DNA of 64,000 bases from Mucilaginibacter sp. SMC90 (lineage in GTDB: Bacteria > Bacteroidota > Bacteroidia > Sphingobacteriales > Sphingobacteriaceae). The notes under the pieces were generated by a model. That model was not told the DNA's origin. It made no database searches and saw only the letters and a list, made by a program, of their open reading frames with translations. A program made the position numbers and the translations under genes. The stretch is taken from NCBI RefSeq assembly GCF_022811725.1, contig NZ_CP094527.1, forward strand, positions 1,426,001 to 1,490,000. Direction: 5' to 3'. This document shows positions 60,816 through 64,000 of the stretch, in pieces; position 1 is the first letter of the stretch, and each line of letters begins with the position of its first letter.

Positions 60816-62174
60816 ATGGGACGGAAACTACTTTTAGAACATATAAACGTACCCGGCATCAATACATTTGATGTTTACCGCTCAAAAGGTGGCTATGCTT
60901 CTGTCGAGAAGGCATTAAAAACCATGTCGCCCGAAGCGATTGTTGAGGAGGTTAAAAAATCAGGTCTGCGCGGCCGTGGCGGTGCAGGTTTCCCTACAGG
61001 TATGAAGTGGAGCTTTTTGGCTAAACCCGAAGGCGTAGCACGTTACCTGGTTTGTAATGGCGACGAATCGGAGCCGGGAACTTTTAAAGACCGTTATCTG
61101 ATGACCTATATCCCTCACTTGTTAATTGAGGGAATGATCGTATCGAGCTTTGCGCTTGGTGCTAATACATCATATATCTACCTGCGCGGTGAAATGATGC
61201 CACAGGTAAGGATCCTGGAAAGGGCCATTGCCGAAGCTAAGGCAAAAGGCTTTTTAGGAAAAAACATATTAGGTACCGGTTACGATCTTGAACTTTATGT
61301 TCAACCGGGTGGTGGCGCTTACATCTGCGGTGAAGAAACTGCGTTGTTAGAGTCATTGGAAGGTAAACGTGGTAACCCGCGTATCAAACCGCCATTCCCA
61401 GCTATTGCCGGTTTATATGGCTGCCCTACAGTTGTTAACAACGTTGAATCAATTGCTGCTGTTGTGCCTATCATTAATGAAGGCGGCGACGAGTATGCTA
61501 AAATAGGTATCGGTCGTAGTACAGGTACTAAATTGATCTCTGCAGGTGGTAACCTGAAAAAACCGGGAGTTTATGAAATTGAACTCGGTGTACCTGTTGA
61601 AGAATTTATTTATTCGGATGAGTATTGCGGTGGTATCGCCAACGGCAAACGCCTGAAAGCTGTTGTTGCCGGTGGTTCATCGGTGCCGATTTTACCGGCC
61701 AACCTGATCCTGAAAACTATCAATAACGAAGCCCGTTTGATGAGCTATGAGTCATTATCTGACGGTGGCTTTGTGAGTGGTACTATGTTGGGTTCGGGTG
61801 GTTTCATCGCTTACGATGAAGATGCCTGTATCGTACGTAATACCTGGAACTTCGCCCGTTTTTATCACCACGAAAGCTGCGGACAGTGTTCGCCTTGTCG
61901 TGAAGGTACCGGCTGGATGGAAAAAGTATTACATCGCCTGGAGTATGGTCATGGCAAAATGAGCGACATGGACCTGCTGGTTGATGTGTCTAAGAAAATA
62001 GAAGGAAATACCATTTGTCCGCTGGGTGATGCGGCAGCATGGCCGGTGGCCAGTGCTATCCGCCATTTCAGGGATGAGTTTGAGTGGCATGTAACTAACG
62101 CAAGCGAAGCAACTTCAAGAAACTATGGTTTGGCACATTATGCTGATCCGTTGAAAGTTGTAGAGACTGCGTAA
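60816..62174 (+). CDS. nuoF: NADH-quinone oxidoreductase subunit F
   Basis: A 452-residue flavoprotein that accepts electrons from NADH. NADH and FMN sites are [32 protein letters not shown] and [19 protein letters not shown]; the [4Fe-4S] cysteines lie in [15 protein letters not shown] and near [10 protein letters not shown]. All are intact. After its stop a palindromic repeat interrupts the operon before nuoG. Confidence 0.97.
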   Translation: MGRKLLLEHINVPGINTFDVYRSKGGYASVEKALKTMSPEAIVEEVKKSGLRGRGGAGFPTGMKWSFLAKPEGVARYLVCNGDESEPGTFKDRYLMTYIPHLLIEGMIVSSFALGANTSYIYLRGEMMPQVRILERAIAEAKAKGFLGKNILGTGYDLELYVQPGGGAYICGEETALLESLEGKRGNPRIKPPFPAIAGLYGCPTVVNNVESIAAVVPIINEGGDEYAKIGIGRSTGTKLISAGGNLKKPGVYEIELGVPVEEFIYSDEYCGGIANGKRLKAVVAGGSSVPILPANLILKTINNEARLMSYESLSDGGFVSGTMLGSGGFIAYDEDACIVRNTWNFARFYHHESCGQCSPCREGTGWMEKVLHRLEYGHGKMSDMDLLVDVSKKIEGNTICPLGDAAAWPVASAIRHFRDEFEWHVTNASEATSRNYGLAHYADPLKVVETA

Positions 62175-62187
62175 ATATATAACCGTA

Positions 62188-62265
62188 TGTCATTGCGAGC
62201 GGAGCGTGGCAATCTCGTTGCATGAAGAGCAGAGCTACGAGATTGCTTTGTGCCTCGAAATGACA
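62188..62265. repeat. TGTCATTGCGAG palindromic repeat inside the nuo operon
   Basis: Starts TGTCATTGCGAGCGGAGCG and ends GTGCCTCGAAATGACA, with inner arms AATCTCGT / ACGAGATTG. It fills most of the 155-base gap between nuoF and nuoG, the only large gap in nuoD-nuoH. In the mRNA it would be a long hairpin that could affect stability or partial termination. Confidence 0.8.
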
Positions 62266-62329
62266 TAATGGTTAAGCTTTAATTTGAAAGCCAGGAAATT
62301 TAGAAATTAACAAACGACGTTATTATTAA

Positions 62330-63325
62330 ATGTCAATGAAAGTAACAATAGACGGAATAACCGTTGATGTAGAACCCGGAACAAGCATCCTGAATGCCGC
62401 AAGGCAAATCGGGGGCGATATTGTTCCGCCTGCTATGTGCTATTACTCTAAGCTGGCAGGTAGTGGCGGTAAATGCCGTACCTGTTTGGTTAAGGTTACC
62501 AAAGGATCTGAAAAAGATCCGCGCCCTATGCCTAAACTGGTGGCTTCATGTCGTACCGGTGTGATGGATGGGATGGAGGTACAAAATATTACTTCGCCTG
62601 AGGTTGTTGAAGCCCGTAAAGGTGTAGTGGAGATGTTGCTGATCAACCACCCCCTTGATTGCCCTGTGTGCGATCAGGCTGGCGAATGTCATTTGCAAGA
62701 TCTTGGTTTTGAACACGGTGCGGCTAAAACCCGCTACGAGTTTGACCGCCGCACATTTGAAAAAATTGATATCGGCGATAAGATCCAGCTGCACATGACC
62801 CGTTGCATCCTTTGCTACCGTTGCGTGTTCACTGCCGATCAGATCACCAATACCCGTTTACACGGTATCCTGAACAGGGGCGATCATTCTGAAATTTCTA
62901 CTTATATCAGCAAAGCTGTCGATAATGATTTTTCAGGTAACGTAATTGATGTTTGCCCGGTAGGTGCATTAACTGATAAAACTTTCCGCTTTAAAAACCG
63001 TGTATGGTTCACCAAACCGGTTGAAGCACACCGCGATTGCGATAAATGCTGTGGTAAAGTTACTTTATGGTACAAAGGTGAGGATGTGATCAGGGTAACC
63101 GGCCGTAAAGATGTTTATGGCGAGGTTGAAGAATTTATCTGTAACACCTGCCGCTTCGACAAAAAGAAAACTGCCGATTGGGTAATTGAAGGCCCACGTA
63201 AGGTATCACATCAATCGGTGATCAGTGCTAACCATTACGAGTTTACGCCGCTGCCGGTTGTTAAAACCAACCCGGCACTGATGGAAGCCAATAAAGAACA
63301 ATTTGAAAGGGAGACCCGCTTATAA
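62330..63325 (+). CDS. nuoG: NADH-quinone oxidoreductase subunit G, short form
   Basis: A 331-residue iron-sulfur subunit. It has the ferredoxin-like [2Fe-2S] domain (CYYSKLAGSGGKCRTC), the His/Cys [4Fe-4S] block (CPVCDQAGECHLQD), the 4Fe-4S block HMTRCILCYRC...VCPVGALTDK and FICNTCRFDK. The large molybdopterin-oxidoreductase-like C-terminal part of proteobacterial NuoG (about 900 residues) is missing. This short form is the norm in Bacteroidota as far as I know, so it is not a broken gene. It overlaps nuoH by one base (TAATG). Confidence 0.93.
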   Translation: MSMKVTIDGITVDVEPGTSILNAARQIGGDIVPPAMCYYSKLAGSGGKCRTCLVKVTKGSEKDPRPMPKLVASCRTGVMDGMEVQNITSPEVVEARKGVVEMLLINHPLDCPVCDQAGECHLQDLGFEHGAAKTRYEFDRRTFEKIDIGDKIQLHMTRCILCYRCVFTADQITNTRLHGILNRGDHSEISTYISKAVDNDFSGNVIDVCPVGALTDKTFRFKNRVWFTKPVEAHRDCDKCCGKVTLWYKGEDVIRVTGRKDVYGEVEEFICNTCRFDKKKTADWVIEGPRKVSHQSVISANHYEFTPLPVVKTNPALMEANKEQFERETRL

Positions 63326-64000
63326 TGGAAACCGCAGATTTAATATTCAGAATAGTACTGATCGTTGTGATTTTCGCTATCAGCCTGGTTGTAGCTATGT
63401 ACTCAACTTATGCCGAGCGTAAAGTTGCTGCATTTTTCCAGGATAGGATAGGCCCTAACCGCGCAGGCCCATGGGGTATTTTACAGCCCCTTGCCGATGG
63501 TGGTAAGATGTTTTTGAAAGAAGAGATCATTCCTACAAATGCTACAGGCTTCCTATTTATTGTTGGCCCTTCGCTGGCTATTTTAACTGCTTGTATCGGT
63601 TCGGCTGTTATTCCATGGGGATCGGCTATCCAAATCGGTGGTCGTACTTTTGATCTTCAGGTTACCGATATCAACGTAGGTGTACTTTATATTTTTGGTG
63701 TAGTATCATTAGGTGTTTATGGCATCATGATAGGTGGTTGGGCATCAAACAATAAATATTCATTATTAGGCGCTATCCGCGCTGCATCGCAAAATATCAG
63801 CTACGAAATTTCGATGGGTTTATCCATCATCGCTTTACTGATGCTTACCGGTACATTAAGCCTTAAAGAAATTGCCGAACAACAGCATGGCTTTCACTGG
63901 AATGTTTGGAGGCAACCACTTGGTTTTATCCTGTTCCTGATTTGTGCCTTTGCCGAAACCAACCGTTCACCATTCGATTTACCTGAGTGCGAAACCGAGC
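63325..64000 (+). CDS. nuoH: NADH-quinone oxidoreductase subunit H (partial, runs off window)
   Basis: A membrane subunit of complex I next to the quinone site. The ATG at 63325 overlaps the nuoG stop (TAATG). 225 codons are visible, in frame to the window edge. Signatures are STYAERKVAAFFQDRIGPNR, GPWGILQPLADGGKMFLKEE and, near the edge, NRSPFDLPECETE. The rest lies beyond position 64000. Confidence 0.95.
   Translation, partial: METADLIFRIVLIVVIFAISLVVAMYSTYAERKVAAFFQDRIGPNRAGPWGILQPLADGGKMFLKEEIIPTNATGFLFIVGPSLAILTACIGSAVIPWGSAIQIGGRTFDLQVTDINVGVLYIFGVVSLGVYGIMIGGWASNNKYSLLGAIRAASQNISYEISMGLSIIALLMLTGTLSLKEIAEQQHGFHWNVWRQPLGFILFLICAFAETNRSPFDLPECETE

Noticed and set aside
62330..63325. NuoG as a truncated pseudogene
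   Set aside because: All iron-sulfur ligands are intact, the stop overlaps nuoH neatly, and short NuoG is usual in Bacteroidota, so it is treated as functional.

Overview
The window reads as a chromosomal segment of a Bacteroidota bacterium of the Sphingobacteriaceae type (Mucilaginibacter or Pedobacter-like). The evidence is a SusC/SusD pair with lipoproteins, a polysaccharide-utilisation style AraC regulator, the exbB-exbD-exbD-tonB cluster, a short NuoG lacking the molybdopterin-type domain, promoter boxes of the TAnnTTTG/A form, and many small palindromic intergenic repeats. The genus is an inference from gene content. No rRNA, tRNA, CRISPR array, phage or insertion-sequence transposase was seen.

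Layout. 0-3 kb: an intergenic hairpin element and an outer-membrane beta-barrel receptor. 3.2-23.3 kb: an alpha-galactoside utilisation locus in two co-oriented operons, separated by an AraC regulator on the opposite strand. The first operon encodes SusC, SusD and two surface lipoproteins. The second encodes aldose 1-epimerase, GH97, a sugar:proton symporter, a DUF5107-TPR protein and a GH36 alpha-galactosidase. Both operons carry the same upstream signal: two TATCCAT half-sites exactly 21 bp apart, followed about 45-50 bp downstream by a TAnnTTTA box and an AAAACCAATTAG segment. This is a strong candidate for a shared AraC-controlled regulon. Oligosaccharide would be bound and imported by SusCD, cut in the periplasm by GH97/GH36, the galactose epimerised by GalM and imported by the symporter.

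23.5-48.1 kb: mixed housekeeping and accessory genes. These include an M1 peptidase, Nudix hydrolase, acyltransferase, YkuK-like RNase H fold protein, rhodanese, an SRPBCC protein, a GIY-YIG nuclease, a DeoR regulator with an MFS transporter divergent from a deoxyribonucleotidase, an acyltransferase/CE7 esterase/outer-membrane protein operon, a TIGR01212 radical SAM enzyme and several uncharacterised membrane or lipoproteins. This part is rich in dispersed palindromic repeats. The most striking is a TGTCATTGCGAG repeat family with at least eight copies. One copy is split into two perfectly oriented inverted arms that flank the GIY-YIG nuclease gene, suggesting a gene-bearing (autonomous?) form of an otherwise gene-less repeat.

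48.2-51 kb: metK preceded by a SAM-II-type riboswitch candidate, a lipid kinase and an eIF1/SUI1-like factor. 51.4-57.3 kb: the TonB energising complex (ExbB, two ExbD, TonB) with a small membrane protein, a PstS-like lipoprotein and a TPR protein. 57.4-64 kb: the start of the respiratory complex I operon, nuoA-nuoH, with nuoH running off the window end and one TGTCATTGCGAG repeat lying inside the operon between nuoF and nuoG.
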